A stretch of 64,000 bases of DNA from Dyadobacter sediminis (GTDB taxonomy: Bacteria > Bacteroidota > Bacteroidia > Cytophagales > Spirosomataceae). Positions 1 through 8,540 of the stretch are shown one piece after another. Every line of letters begins with the position of its first letter. Position 1 is the first letter of the stretch. Location of the stretch: the NCBI RefSeq assembly GCF_005860765.1, contig NZ_VCEI01000011.1, positions 1,516,994 to 1,580,993 of the forward strand, written 5' to 3'. Made by a program: the position numbers and the translations under genes. The notes below the pieces were generated by a model that was not told the DNA's origin, searched no databases, and saw nothing but the letters and a program-made list of their open reading frames with translations.

Positions 1-76
1 CTTGCTTCAATATGGTTCATTATACCAGTTTCAACAACAGTAATTCAATTAATCACTCAAGCAAAATCACTAACTC

Positions 77-535
77 ATGGGCTTATTATCGTTTTTAAAA
101 GGTGTCGGAGAAAAAGTACTTAAAAAAGAAGAAACGGCTGCGCCTACTCCTGAAACTGAACCGCTGAGAGCAAGCGCATTACTGGCACACGTCAAGTCAC
201 TTGGCCTTGCATATAACAAACTGACTGTGAAGACATCCGGTGATACCGTCACGATTGAAGGTGAAGTCGCCAAACAGGAAGATGCAGAAAAGATAGCGCT
301 TGCCGTCGGAAATGTGGAAGGGGTTCAGTTGGTCGATAACCGCCTGACTGTCGCAACACCGTCTCCGGAAGCAACGTATCATACGGTTGAAAAAGGCGAT
401 ACGCTTTCCAAAATTGCGCAAAAAGTATACGGCGATATGATGAAATATCCGGTTATTTTTGAGGCAAACAAGCCAATGCTTTCCGATCCTGACAAGATTT
501 ATCCCGGACAGGTTCTGCGCATTCCCGCGTTATAA
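77..535 (+). CDS. kbp: Kbp/YgaU-like BON-LysM protein
   Basis: The 152-residue product has a BON domain at about residues 32-93 and a LysM domain at 100-150 that ends NKPMLSDPDKIYPGQVLRIP, nearly the same as the C-terminus of E. coli Kbp (YgaU, 149 aa). Length and domain order match that family. E. coli Kbp is a cytoplasmic potassium-binding protein. No signal peptide is visible here, so a cytoplasmic location is likely. The gene stands alone and converges on rplI across a strong hairpin. The potassium-binding role is inferred from the family. Confidence 0.9.
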   Translation: MGLLSFLKGVGEKVLKKEETAAPTPETEPLRASALLAHVKSLGLAYNKLTVKTSGDTVTIEGEVAKQEDAEKIALAVGNVEGVQLVDNRLTVATPSPEATYHTVEKGDTLSKIAQKVYGDMMKYPVIFEANKPMLSDPDKIYPGQVLRIPAL

Positions 536-574
536 GTATCTGTGGTTTATTAGAAATCAGATTTTTACCAGTAT

Positions 575-620
575 AGATAAAGAAAATGGCAACCCTTCCG
601 GATTGCCATTTTCTTTATCT
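575..620. terminator. Bidirectional intrinsic terminator between kbp and rplI
   Basis: An 18-bp perfect inverted repeat (575-592 with 603-620) surrounds a 10-nt loop. The outer stem is A/T-rich on both sides, so it could terminate the converging kbp and rplI transcripts alike. Confidence 0.85.
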
Positions 621-634
621 GAAAACATCAAAAA

Positions 635-1081
635 TTAATCTTCCGCTGCAATAACGTTCAATGTAACTTTGTGCTTAACTTCCTTATGCAGATCAATCAG
701 TGCAGAATAGGTGCCTACGGATTTAACATCATCAACCGTAATTTTCTTACGATCAATATCAAAACCTTTTGATTTCAGGATATCTGCAACCTGCGTATTG
801 GTTACGCGTCCGAAAATACGGCCGCTTTCACCTACAACTGTACGGATGTCGATTGTCATGTCGCCGATTGCTGCTGCAATGTCTTCAGCATCTTTTTTAA
901 GCTTTTCTGCCTTGTGCGAAGCCTGACGCACGTTTTCAGCAACGATTTTGCGGTTAGAGGCGTTTGCCAGTAATGCAAATCCCTGAGGAATAAGGTAATT
1001 ACGTCCGTAACCTGCTTTCACATTTACGATATCGTTTTTATAACCTACACCTGCAATATCAGTGATTAGTATGATTTCCAT
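635..1081 (-). CDS. rplI: 50S ribosomal protein bL9
   Basis: The 148-residue protein carries the L9 N-terminal signature (GVGYKND followed by GYGRNYLIPQGFA, residues 11-37), a long helical linker at about 42-80 and the C-terminal domain. Length is typical of bL9, which binds 23S rRNA near the L1 stalk and affects frame maintenance. It is the last gene of a rpsF-rpsR-rplI operon, 20 nt after rpsR, and is followed by the hairpin at 575-620. Confidence 0.98.
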   Translation of the reverse strand: MEIILITDIAGVGYKNDIVNVKAGYGRNYLIPQGFALLANASNRKIVAENVRQASHKAEKLKKDAEDIAAAIGDMTIDIRTVVGESGRIFGRVTNTQVADILKSKGFDIDRKKITVDDVKSVGTYSALIDLHKEVKHKVTLNVIAAED

Positions 1082-1101
1082 TGTTTGTAGCTCTGTCTGT
1101 T

Positions 1102-1353
1102 TTATTTCAATTGATCAGCAACAAAAGGCAATAAAGCCAGATGACGTGCTCTTTTTATAGCCTGGGAAACTTTACGCTGATATTTCAGGCTTGTTCCTGT
1201 CAGACGGCGAGGCAAGATTTTTCCCTGCTCATTTACCAGTTTAAGTAAAAAGTCAGGATTCTTGTAGTCGATGTATTTGATGCCGGATTTTTTGAAACGG
1301 CAGTATTTTTTGCGGTTAATATTTTTCTCAACCGGTTCGTTTACGAGTGACAT
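1102..1353 (-). CDS. rpsR: 30S ribosomal protein bS18
   Basis: The 83-residue basic protein has the family core ([42 protein letters not shown]). bS18 pairs with bS6 on the 30S platform. In Flavobacterium johnsoniae, bS6, bS18 and bS21 form the pocket that hides the anti-Shine-Dalgarno sequence, which fits the weak ribosome binding sites in this window. The start lies 3 nt after the rpsF stop codon, so the two are probably co-translated. Confidence 0.98.
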   Translation of the reverse strand: MSLVNEPVEKNINRKKYCRFKKSGIKYIDYKNPDFLLKLVNEQGKILPRRLTGTSLKYQRKVSQAIKRARHLALLPFVADQLK

Positions 1354-1356
1354 AGC

Positions 1357-1737
1357 TTATGCGTTTTCGGTTTTTGATTCAGTTGATTCTTCTCTTTTCT
1401 TTCCAACCAGTCCCTTGCGTTTCTTTTCGTTGTAAGCAATGGCATGCTTGTCAAGAGAGATGGTCATAAAACGCAGAATGCGTTCGTCACGACGAAATTC
1501 GGTTTCCAAAACGTCCACAACGTTTCCTTCCGCCGCAGTGTATTCCACTACATGGTAGAAACCGGAGTTTTTCTTTTGAATCGGGTAGGCCAGCTTGCGC
1601 AATCCCCAGTTTTCTTCATGTACAATCGTTGCACCGTTTGCAGTGATGATTGTCGTGAATTTTTCAACGGCGTCCTTTGCCTGGGCCTCAGACAAAATGG
1701 GAGTCAGAATGAACACCGTTTCATATTGCTTAGACAT
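1357..1737 (-). CDS. rpsF: 30S ribosomal protein bS6
   Basis: The 126-residue protein starts [15 protein letters not shown] and has the bS6 ferredoxin-like fold sequence ([35 protein letters not shown] at about 83-98). A charged C-terminal tail follows (residues about 103-126). It is the first gene of the rpsF-rpsR-rplI operon. A stable hairpin lies 35 nt upstream and may be a leader element bound by bS6:bS18, which autoregulates rpsF in other bacteria; that role here is inference. Confidence 0.98.
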   Translation of the reverse strand: MSKQYETVFILTPILSEAQAKDAVEKFTTIITANGATIVHEENWGLRKLAYPIQKKNSGFYHVVEYTAAEGNVVDVLETEFRRDERILRFMTISLDKHAIAYNEKKRKGLVGKKREESTESKTENA

Positions 1738-1771
1738 ACGGTAATTGATTAATTATAAAATTGTAAATAAA

Positions 1772-1805
1772 ACCCTCATTCCGGCACAACTGCCAAAATG
1801 AGGGT
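1772..1805 (-). promoter_or_regulatory. Hairpin in the rpsF leader, candidate bS6:bS18 site or attenuator
   Basis: On the minus strand the stem ACCCTCATT/AATGAGGGT continues through TTGGCA/TGCCGG (two U-G pairs) to a GTTG loop, and TTTTATTT follows. It contains the CCG trinucleotide typical of known S6:S18 leader sites and lies 35 nt before rpsF. The U-rich tail means it could equally be an attenuator or a second terminator for the upstream gene. Confidence 0.4.
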
Positions 1806-1806
1806 G

Positions 1807-1814
1807 CAAAAATA
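1807..1814 (-). promoter_or_regulatory. Candidate rpsF promoter, -7 box TATTTTTG
   Basis: TATTTTTG on the minus strand fits TAnnTTTG. A TTG stands 20 nt upstream, inside the hairpin at 1814-1842. The start point would fall near the beginning of the leader hairpin, so promoter and terminator overlap. The call rests on consensus match and spacing only. Confidence 0.4.
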
Positions 1815-1842
1815 AGGCTTGGAATTTACAATTCCAAGCCTT
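1814..1842 (-). terminator. Intrinsic terminator of the coiled-coil protein gene
   Basis: A 12-bp inverted repeat (AAGGCTTGGAAT, 1814-1825, with 1831-1842) has a 5-nt loop and is followed on the minus strand by ATTTTTG. It lies between the stop of the gene at 1878-2819 and rpsF. Confidence 0.65.
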
Positions 1843-1877
1843 GTCATGACTTAGCGTCAGGTTATTCAGCCTCGGCG

Positions 1878-2819
1878 CTACTTTACCGTAAATTCGCCCT
1901 GACCGATCTTGAAGCCTTCGGTATATACTTCAATAGAATATTTTCCATCTTTGAGCGGAATGCCGCCGCGGCCATAGAAAATGTCAACAGACTGACGGGA
2001 ATTATTGAATGCAACGGTTTCTTTGGAACTGTAAATCAGCTCCTGGCCATTATACATAAACGAACCCGAGCCCGTTGCCATATCGGATAAAACGGCTCCG
2101 TCCGGATCCAGGATACGCAGGTAAATTTCCTTGTTGTTCTGCTGTGCAACGGCATTTTCTCCCAGCTGAAAGTTCACTTTCAGTTTATCAATCCTTTTTG
2201 ACCTGTATTTTCCGCCTTTGCTTTCCTTTCCTTTGGACGAAAGTGCATTGACAGTCAGGTTTTCGGCACGTAAGGCAGAAGCAATATTCACCTTTTCACT
2301 TAATTCCCTGTTTTGTACCGAATAACTCGTGACAGAATCTGCAAGCTGCTGCCTTTCGGATTCCAGGCCGGTTACTTTCTGGTTCAGTTCTTCATTTCTG
2401 GAAGTGGCAACGCCAAGCTGTTGCCTCAGCTGCGTGATTTCACTGTCCTTTTCAGATAAAATGGTTTCGTAAGACTTGATTTTCTTGCTGTAATTGGCTG
2501 CTGAATAAGTATTGGCGTTTTTCAGTTCACGCTTGTCCTTTTCAAGCCTTTCCTTCAAAACCACCAGTGAATCCACGCTTCCGCCCAGTTTCTGGATTTC
2601 TGCAATTTTAACATCCAGTTCTGCCGATATGGAATCCAGCTTGGTTTTTATAAATAAAACTTCTTCTGTTTTGGCTGTAATAATTTCGTCCTTGGCTACA
2701 TTTTCCTGTTTTTCATGATATATAAAATAAACAAGCACGAGATTAAGCAATAACAATACAGCCAAAGCGGCCCATAAAAGTGTTTTTCTATCTTGCTTTT
2801 GTTCTTGATTATAGTCCAT
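1878..2819 (-). CDS. Membrane-anchored coiled-coil protein of unknown function
   Basis: I do not recognise a named family. The 313-residue protein has a short charged N-terminus, one transmembrane helix at about residues 13-33, and a long heptad-rich coiled coil at about 40-190. A globular beta-rich C-terminal domain (about 205-313) includes LRILDPDGAVL and LKDGKYSIEVYTEGF. The layout suggests an inner-membrane anchor with a periplasmic rod and head. It lies directly upstream of rpsF on the same strand but is separated by a terminator-like hairpin. Confidence 0.8.
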   Translation of the reverse strand: MDYNQEQKQDRKTLLWAALAVLLLLNLVLVYFIYHEKQENVAKDEIITAKTEEVLFIKTKLDSISAELDVKIAEIQKLGGSVDSLVVLKERLEKDKRELKNANTYSAANYSKKIKSYETILSEKDSEITQLRQQLGVATSRNEELNQKVTGLESERQQLADSVTSYSVQNRELSEKVNIASALRAENLTVNALSSKGKESKGGKYRSKRIDKLKVNFQLGENAVAQQNNKEIYLRILDPDGAVLSDMATGSGSFMYNGQELIYSSKETVAFNNSRQSVDIFYGRGGIPLKDGKYSIEVYTEGFKIGQGEFTVK

Positions 2820-2957
2820 ACAGAAGGTTAATTTTTGAAATTAGTTGGTAAAAGAACTATGTTTTTTTCAATTTTGAAATAAGTTAACGCCGATTTCTGT
2901 TGCCTTGCCTATTTTTTCAGTTTATAATTCAGCTTACCAAAATCTTATTCAATTCTG

Positions 2958-3620
2958 ATGCCTTCCATTGCAGAAAACATTGCACAAACAGAAAGCCGCC
3001 TTAAACCGGGAACCCGACTAGTAGCAGTAACGAAAACCAAGCCTGTGGAAATGCTCCTGGAAGCTTACAATGCCGGATCCAGACTGTTCGGGGAAAACAA
3101 GGTTCAGGAAATGGCTGCCAAATACGAAGCACTTCCGAAAGACATTGAATGGCATATGATCGGGCATTTGCAAACCAACAAGGTGAAATACATGGCGCCT
3201 TTCGTGTCGCTGATCCATTCCGTTGACAGCCTGAAACTCTTGAAAGAAATCAACAAGGAAGCGGCAAAAAACGACCGCGTTATTCCTTGTCTTTTACAGA
3301 TTTTCATTGCGCGTGAAGAAACAAAATTCGGATTATCCGAAGAAGAAGCCGCGGAAATCCTGCAATCCGAAGAACTGCAATCCTATAAATCAGTTATTAT
3401 CAGCGGATTAATGGGAATGGCTTCCAATACGGACGATGAAACGAAAATCAGGGCTGAATTCCGCGGATTGAAAAGTCTGTTTGATTCCTTTAAACAATTT
3501 GAATCCGATCAGATCAAAATGCAGGAACTGTCGATGGGAATGAGCGGCGATTATCCGATTGCGGTTGAAGAAGGAAGTACACTTGTGCGCGTCGGAAGCG
3601 CTATTTTCGGTTCAAGGTAA
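2958..3620 (+). CDS. yggS: YggS-family pyridoxal phosphate homeostasis protein
   Basis: The 220-residue protein has the PLP-binding lysine in VAVTKTK (residues 22-28), FGENKVQE, WHMIGHLQTNK and the C-terminal LSMGMSGDYPIAVEEGSTLVRVGSAIFG. This is the alanine-racemase-like TIM barrel of the YggS/PROSC (COG0325) family, which buffers PLP and has no known catalytic turnover. Length is normal. The gene converges on a GT9 gene with a gap of only 4 nt. Confidence 0.95.
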   Translation: MPSIAENIAQTESRLKPGTRLVAVTKTKPVEMLLEAYNAGSRLFGENKVQEMAAKYEALPKDIEWHMIGHLQTNKVKYMAPFVSLIHSVDSLKLLKEINKEAAKNDRVIPCLLQIFIAREETKFGLSEEEAAEILQSEELQSYKSVIISGLMGMASNTDDETKIRAEFRGLKSLFDSFKQFESDQIKMQELSMGMSGDYPIAVEEGSTLVRVGSAIFGSR

Positions 3621-3624
3621 AGCA

Positions 3625-4689
3625 TCAATTCTGCTTTTCAACTTTGCGGCTGTTCAGAACAGACGCTACTTTTTCACGCACAAACTCAAATGAAAGCGCG
3701 GAACACGGCATTCCTTCCTGACGGACAAAGAATGCATTTTCCTGCCGTCCATAACTTCCGGAATACGGATTATACTGTGGAAAATTATTGAGCGAACCCA
3801 TTAAAACAATCCCGAAAGTGCCCGTTGCATTACCCAGATGTGACGGGCCACTGTCCAGACCAATAAAGAAACTGGCCCGGCGAATAACTTCCGCTGTTTC
3901 CAGAATAGACAACTGACCGCACAAATTACGGTATGCCCCGGCTTTGATTTCAAGATTACTTTTCAGCCCGATCTCCACAATTTCATAGTCATATTGATCC
4001 GCAAGCCACTGCACCAGCTTTTCCCACTGTTTAGCCGGCCAGTCTTTCGGAGCATAATTGGACTGACAATGAATGACAATGAATTTTTTATCCAGATGCA
4101 GAGAATCCACTTTTTCTGTATGTTTTTTCTGCAAATAAAGCCTGGGCTGATCATCAGCCGGAAATGCCGTTTTTGCCGGGATCAGTCCGCCGGATTGCGC
4201 AAATACTTCCAGCAGATTTCCGTAATCAAAGTAATTGTAAATGTTTATATCACGCTGTTCCGCCACTGGATTTTCAACATAAACCTGACATTTAGGGCAG
4301 TGATTATTGTTTTTAAACTGCAACTGAAATACTTCGTCAAATACGCCGGTTTTAAGCAGTACTTCCCTTTGCGTCACACAAAATTCCTGCAAAACTTCGT
4401 CAATGGCCGGGTTAAAACCGACCAGTTCGTTAAAAGCAGGCTTTACAAACCATACCATGTATGCATCCGGGTACAACGACCTTACATACCGGGAAATCGG
4501 CTCGGCCGCTACAATGTCGCCAAAATGTTCCGTACGGATCACAGCCACAAGTTTCTGGCCCTGCTTCAATTTGCTTTTAACCGTTTTAAAATGAAGCCCG
4601 GATCGATAGCCGAATAAATTGGCTTTCAGAATATGCGAATATTTATGATAACGGTGTGTCCAGAGCTGGATAAAGCGTTCTAACTTCAT
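3625..4689 (-). CDS. Glycosyltransferase family 9 (heptosyltransferase-like)
   Basis: The 354-residue protein has two Rossmann halves. The N-half has VAVIRTEHFGDIVAAEPI (residues 48-65) and the C-half has the GT9 hallmark GLDSGPSHLGNATG (277-290). Family members transfer heptose or related sugars to lipopolysaccharide core on the cytoplasmic face of the inner membrane. A CPKC pair at 131-134 is unusual and might bind metal. No LPS genes are adjacent, so the acceptor is unknown. Confidence 0.85.
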   Translation of the reverse strand: MKLERFIQLWTHRYHKYSHILKANLFGYRSGLHFKTVKSKLKQGQKLVAVIRTEHFGDIVAAEPISRYVRSLYPDAYMVWFVKPAFNELVGFNPAIDEVLQEFCVTQREVLLKTGVFDEVFQLQFKNNNHCPKCQVYVENPVAEQRDINIYNYFDYGNLLEVFAQSGGLIPAKTAFPADDQPRLYLQKKHTEKVDSLHLDKKFIVIHCQSNYAPKDWPAKQWEKLVQWLADQYDYEIVEIGLKSNLEIKAGAYRNLCGQLSILETAEVIRRASFFIGLDSGPSHLGNATGTFGIVLMGSLNNFPQYNPYSGSYGRQENAFFVRQEGMPCSALSFEFVREKVASVLNSRKVEKQN

Positions 4690-4771
4690 TTTGGATTTAT
4701 TTCCGCTATCAACCGCGTGCGAAACCGCTCTATTTTAAAAGCGCGCAAGATAATAAAATAGATTTAAAGAG

Positions 4772-4802
4772 TTGGTTCTGCCTCCATCGCGGCCTAACTT
4801 TA
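4772..4802 (+). promoter_or_regulatory. Candidate promoter of the DUF423 gene
   Basis: TTG at 4772-4774, a 20-nt spacer and TAACTTTA at 4795-4802 fit the Bacteroidota -33/-7 layout with one mismatch in the -7 box. It lies 70 nt before the start of the gene. Confidence 0.45.
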
Positions 4803-4872
4803 CCGCCGGACAGCTGCCCGGAACCCGGCTGCAGTTCCTTAATTTTTAAAAAAACGATTGATTAGAAACAAT

Positions 4873-5250
4873 ATGAAATTCATGATTCAGGCTGGCGGAA
4901 TTCTTGGGGCTCTTGCCGTTGCACTTGGCGCTTTCGGCGCGCACGCATTAAAAGGAATGCTGGAAACTTCGGGAAGGGCGGACACGTTTGAAACAGCCGT
5001 CAAATACCAGTTTTATCATGCTATTGCAATGGTTTTGGTCGGAGTACTGATGCAGCGTGCGGGCGCGGATGCAGTTCGTCTGCTGGGCTGGTCGGGCAAT
5101 GCCTTTGCGATCGGCGTGATTATTTTCTCCGGATCGCTTTATGCAATCTGTTTTACGGGTATTACAAAATTTGGCGCAACCGCACCGATCGGCGGCGTCG
5201 CGCTCATTATCGGATGGATTCTGCTGATTATGGCCGCAGGAAAATTATAA
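4873..5250 (+). CDS. DUF423 (YgdD-like) small membrane protein
   Basis: The start was moved from a TTG at 4858 to the ATG at 4873, giving 125 residues that begin MKFMIQAGG. The protein has four hydrophobic helices and the DUF423 hallmarks LGAFGAHALK near the N-terminus and FSGSLYAICFTG followed by APIGGVALIIGW near the C-terminus. This family of inner-membrane proteins has no established function. It converges on rodA with a 4-nt gap. Confidence 0.9.
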   Translation: MKFMIQAGGILGALAVALGAFGAHALKGMLETSGRADTFETAVKYQFYHAIAMVLVGVLMQRAGADAVRLLGWSGNAFAIGVIIFSGSLYAICFTGITKFGATAPIGGVALIIGWILLIMAAGKL

Positions 5251-5254
5251 TCGC

Positions 5255-6538
5255 CTAACCTCTGGAAAGTGTAAAAGGCCGCTGTGCATCTATTTTCAGG
5301 AAAATAAAGAGCAGAATTGAAAATGACCACAAGGAAGAACCGCCGTAACTGAAGAACGGCAGCGGAATCCCGATGACCGGCATCAGCCCGATGGTCATGC
5401 CGATATTGACCATAAAATGGAAGAAAATAATTCCTGCCACACAGTAACCGTAAACCCTCGCAAAGCGGCTTCTTTGCCTTTCGGCAAGCACGACTAATCT
5501 GGAAATCAATGCAATAAACAAAACGACCACAACTCCCGACCCGATAAATCCATGCTCTTCCCCAACGGTACAGAAAATAAAATCGGTACTTTGCTCGGGC
5601 ACGAAATCGAACTTGGTTTGTGTTCCCTGTAAAAATCCTTTCCCTGTAAAACCACCCGATCCGATTGCAATTTTGGACTGGATTACATTCCAGCCGATTC
5701 CTCGCGGATCAGAATCCGGGTCGAGCAAAACCATAATGCGGCCGCGCTGGTGCTTCTGAAGCACATTATTCATGAAAAAGTCAACGCCGAAAACAATCCC
5801 GATCATGACCACGGCAATCAGTATCGTTGCCCAGAGCCCTCCTCTCCTTCTCGTCATCACCGGCATCAGCCAGATTACCAGTCCGGCAATCACGATAATG
5901 GCGGCAGCAATATACCATTTGATAAATAATAACGTAATAATCAGCAACGCAGCCATGACAATGCCGATCGCCGGGATAAACCCGGGCATTCCTTCGCGGT
6001 AAAGAACAATCGCAAAAGACGCAAAAACCAGCATGGAACCGGTTTCATTGGATAAAAGGATCAGTAAGGCGGGAACGGCAATGATGCCCATAATCGGATA
6101 ATAATCTTTCAGCTTGCGCGTAAGACTGATTGCGGGATCGCTTAGATATTTGGAAATAGCCAGACTGATGGCCAGTTTGGAAAATTCCGCAGGCTGTAAC
6201 GAAACCGGCCCGAACTTGATCCACGATCGGGAACCATTGATGTTGGAACCCGCAAAAAGGACCATAACCAGAAAGAAAATCACTACTGCATAAATGATGA
6301 ACGAGAACGTCTCGTAAAATTTGTAGTCAATCACGAGGATACAGATAATCAGAAGCGCTGCGGTCCCGATCCACATCAGCTGCTTGCCGGCATTGTTGTT
6401 GAAGTCAAACATGCTGGTATTCACCTCCGGATTGTAAACGGCCGCGTAAATATTAATCCACCCGATCATCAGGCATGCAATGTAAATGAGCACAACGACC
6501 CAGTCTACATTTTTGGTTATGGGCTTGGTTTCCGACAT
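5255..6538 (-). CDS. rodA: Rod-shape peptidoglycan glycosyltransferase RodA
   Basis: The 427-residue SEDS-family membrane protein polymerises glycan strands from lipid II during elongation. Visible hallmarks are GSGGFTGKGFLQGTQ, the catalytic-region segment FVPEQSTDFIF (its Asp corresponds to the essential Asp of E. coli RodA), GEEHGF and PLPFFSYGGSS near the C-terminus. About ten membrane helices are evident. It is 39 nt downstream of the PBP2 gene, the classic mrdA-rodA pairing. Confidence 0.96.
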   Translation of the reverse strand: MSETKPITKNVDWVVVLIYIACLMIGWINIYAAVYNPEVNTSMFDFNNNAGKQLMWIGTAALLIICILVIDYKFYETFSFIIYAVVIFFLVMVLFAGSNINGSRSWIKFGPVSLQPAEFSKLAISLAISKYLSDPAISLTRKLKDYYPIMGIIAVPALLILLSNETGSMLVFASFAIVLYREGMPGFIPAIGIVMAALLIITLLFIKWYIAAAIIVIAGLVIWLMPVMTRRRGGLWATILIAVVMIGIVFGVDFFMNNVLQKHQRGRIMVLLDPDSDPRGIGWNVIQSKIAIGSGGFTGKGFLQGTQTKFDFVPEQSTDFIFCTVGEEHGFIGSGVVVVLFIALISRLVVLAERQRSRFARVYGYCVAGIIFFHFMVNIGMTIGLMPVIGIPLPFFSYGGSSLWSFSILLFIFLKIDAQRPFTLSRG

Positions 6539-6577
6539 GTTCTGAATGATTGTAATGCTGAATGTTGATTGTGTTGC

Positions 6578-8473
6578 TTACGGCCTGGCTGCGGAAGGCT
6601 TGGTTTCAGTCACCGGCTTCTTTTTTGTCGTGTCCGCAGGTAAAGGCTTCTTTTGTCCGGGCAGAATCACTTTGCTCATCAGGTCCGATTTCATCATTCT
6701 TTCTTCAAGAGCCTTGTTTGTGACTTTCCGCGTGAGGTATTTTTCTATGATCAGGTTGGCAATCGGAGCGGCAGCCGAACCTCCGGCGCCGGCATTCTCA
6801 ACAAAAACAGCAATGGCAATTTTAGGATCTTCAACCGGTGCAAAGGCAATAAAAATGGAGTGGTCATCTCCCCTTTTGTTCTGCGACGTTCCCGTTTTTC
6901 CTGCAATCGTAATGCCTTCCACCCTTGATCTTCTCGCTGTTCCGCCTTCCACTGCGCCGATCATTCCTTCAATGACCGGCTCAAAGTTGTGCGGCTCCAC
7001 GCCTGTTTCATGCCTGACCAGGTATTCAGGATTCACTTTCTTCTTGTCGCCGATCCCGTGAATAACATGCGGCGTATAAAAATATCCTCTGTTTGCAATA
7101 ATCGCCGCAACGTTAGCCATTTTCAACGGCGTGATCAGCAGTTCGCCTTCTCCGATACTCAATGAATAAATGTTGGAAAACTTCCATCGGTACTCGCCGT
7201 AAAACCGGTCGTAATATTTTTTGTTCGGCAAATTCCCTTTGTACTCGCTCGGAAGGTCAATACCCAGTCTTTGCCCGATGCCGAATTTGCTGATCTGATC
7301 GTGCCAGTTGTCCAGCCCGACAGCAGACGCTTTGAAAGTATTTTTAATATTGTTCTTGTAAATGATCCTTCTGAACACATTGTAAAAATATGGATTGCAG
7401 GAATGCATCACGCCCAGCGCAACGGTTCCGGTTGCCGGATGATTATGGCATCCAACGGGGCAATTCGCATGCGTAAAACCGCTTCCCGGCGTAATCACGC
7501 CTTCCTGAAGTCCGATCAATGCCTGAATCAGCTTGAAAGTGGAACCCGGCCTGTAGCTCGCCATAACCGGCCGGTTGAACAGCGGTTTGTAAGGATTTCG
7601 TGCAAGCGCCGCGTAGTTTTTGGAAAAATAACGGCTCGCCAGAATATTGGGATCGTAAGTCGGGGCGGAAACCATGGAAATAATCTGCCCGGTTTTAGGC
7701 TCGATGGCAACGACGCTTCCCACTTTGTTCATCATCAAACTGTCGGCATACTGCTGCACTTCCAGATCGATTCCGGAATAAAGATTTTCTCCGGCGACGG
7801 CCATCGTGTCCAGTTCCCCGCCTTTCCACGGGCCTTTGTACACGCCGCTTACGTTCTGCATCACAAACTTGGTACCGCGTTTTCCGCGCAGTTCATTCTC
7901 GTAAATTTTCTCGATTCCGCTTTGCCCGATGTAATCACTCTGACGGTAATAAGGCTCTTCCTGCTTTTCCAGCTGTGTTTTTGTAATTTCACTGACGTAG
8001 CCGAGCGTGTTGGCAAGCGTTGGCGCCGTATAGGTCCGCAGCGAGCTTTTAGCAAATTCGAAACCGGAATAATCGACCATAATATCCTGAATGGAAGCAA
8101 AATCTTCTTTGGAAAGCTGCCGTAAAAACAGCGACGGTTTCACCCGGCTGTATGCGCTGGCCGCTGCCATCAAACTGTCAAAATCACTTCTTTCAATGCC
8201 CAGCACCTGACAAAACCGCAAGGTATCGTCTACACGGGCTTTATACGGCGTTACCAGCAGATCATAAACCGGCGTGTTGTATACGATGAGTTTTCCGGTT
8301 CGGTCGTAAATCTGGCCGCGAAACGGAATTTCGGTCACACGTTTGATGGAGTTGCTCGATGACTCAATGGAGTAGCTGTCATCCAGTACCTGTAGGTAGA
8401 AAAGTCGCAATAAGTATGTTAGACCTATTAAAGCAAAAAAACCAATGATGACAAAGCGACGATTTTCAAGCAT
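6578..8473 (-). CDS. mrdA: Penicillin-binding protein 2
   Basis: The 631-residue protein has an N-terminal membrane anchor (residues 7-27), the PBP dimerisation domain, and a transpeptidase domain with STFK (311-314), SCN (358-360) and KTGTS (526-530). It crosslinks peptidoglycan made by RodA, encoded next. A cysteine/histidine-rich patch, CPVGCHNH (338-345), sits where some PBP2 proteins bind zinc. The C-terminal tail is Pro/Lys/Thr-rich. No mre genes are adjacent in this window. Confidence 0.96.
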   Translation of the reverse strand: MLENRRFVIIGFFALIGLTYLLRLFYLQVLDDSYSIESSSNSIKRVTEIPFRGQIYDRTGKLIVYNTPVYDLLVTPYKARVDDTLRFCQVLGIERSDFDSLMAAASAYSRVKPSLFLRQLSKEDFASIQDIMVDYSGFEFAKSSLRTYTAPTLANTLGYVSEITKTQLEKQEEPYYRQSDYIGQSGIEKIYENELRGKRGTKFVMQNVSGVYKGPWKGGELDTMAVAGENLYSGIDLEVQQYADSLMMNKVGSVVAIEPKTGQIISMVSAPTYDPNILASRYFSKNYAALARNPYKPLFNRPVMASYRPGSTFKLIQALIGLQEGVITPGSGFTHANCPVGCHNHPATGTVALGVMHSCNPYFYNVFRRIIYKNNIKNTFKASAVGLDNWHDQISKFGIGQRLGIDLPSEYKGNLPNKKYYDRFYGEYRWKFSNIYSLSIGEGELLITPLKMANVAAIIANRGYFYTPHVIHGIGDKKKVNPEYLVRHETGVEPHNFEPVIEGMIGAVEGGTARRSRVEGITIAGKTGTSQNKRGDDHSIFIAFAPVEDPKIAIAVFVENAGAGGSAAAPIANLIIEKYLTRKVTNKALEERMMKSDLMSKVILPGQKKPLPADTTKKKPVTETKPSAARP

Positions 8474-8540
8474 CCTGCACTTATATTCCTGTTCTCAAAT
8501 TTCATACGAAGATCGTTACATCGCAGGACTTATCAAAGCC

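Noticed and set aside
7271..8125. 284-residue open frame on the plus strand
   Set aside because: It is antisense to mrdA, which has all the PBP2 motifs.
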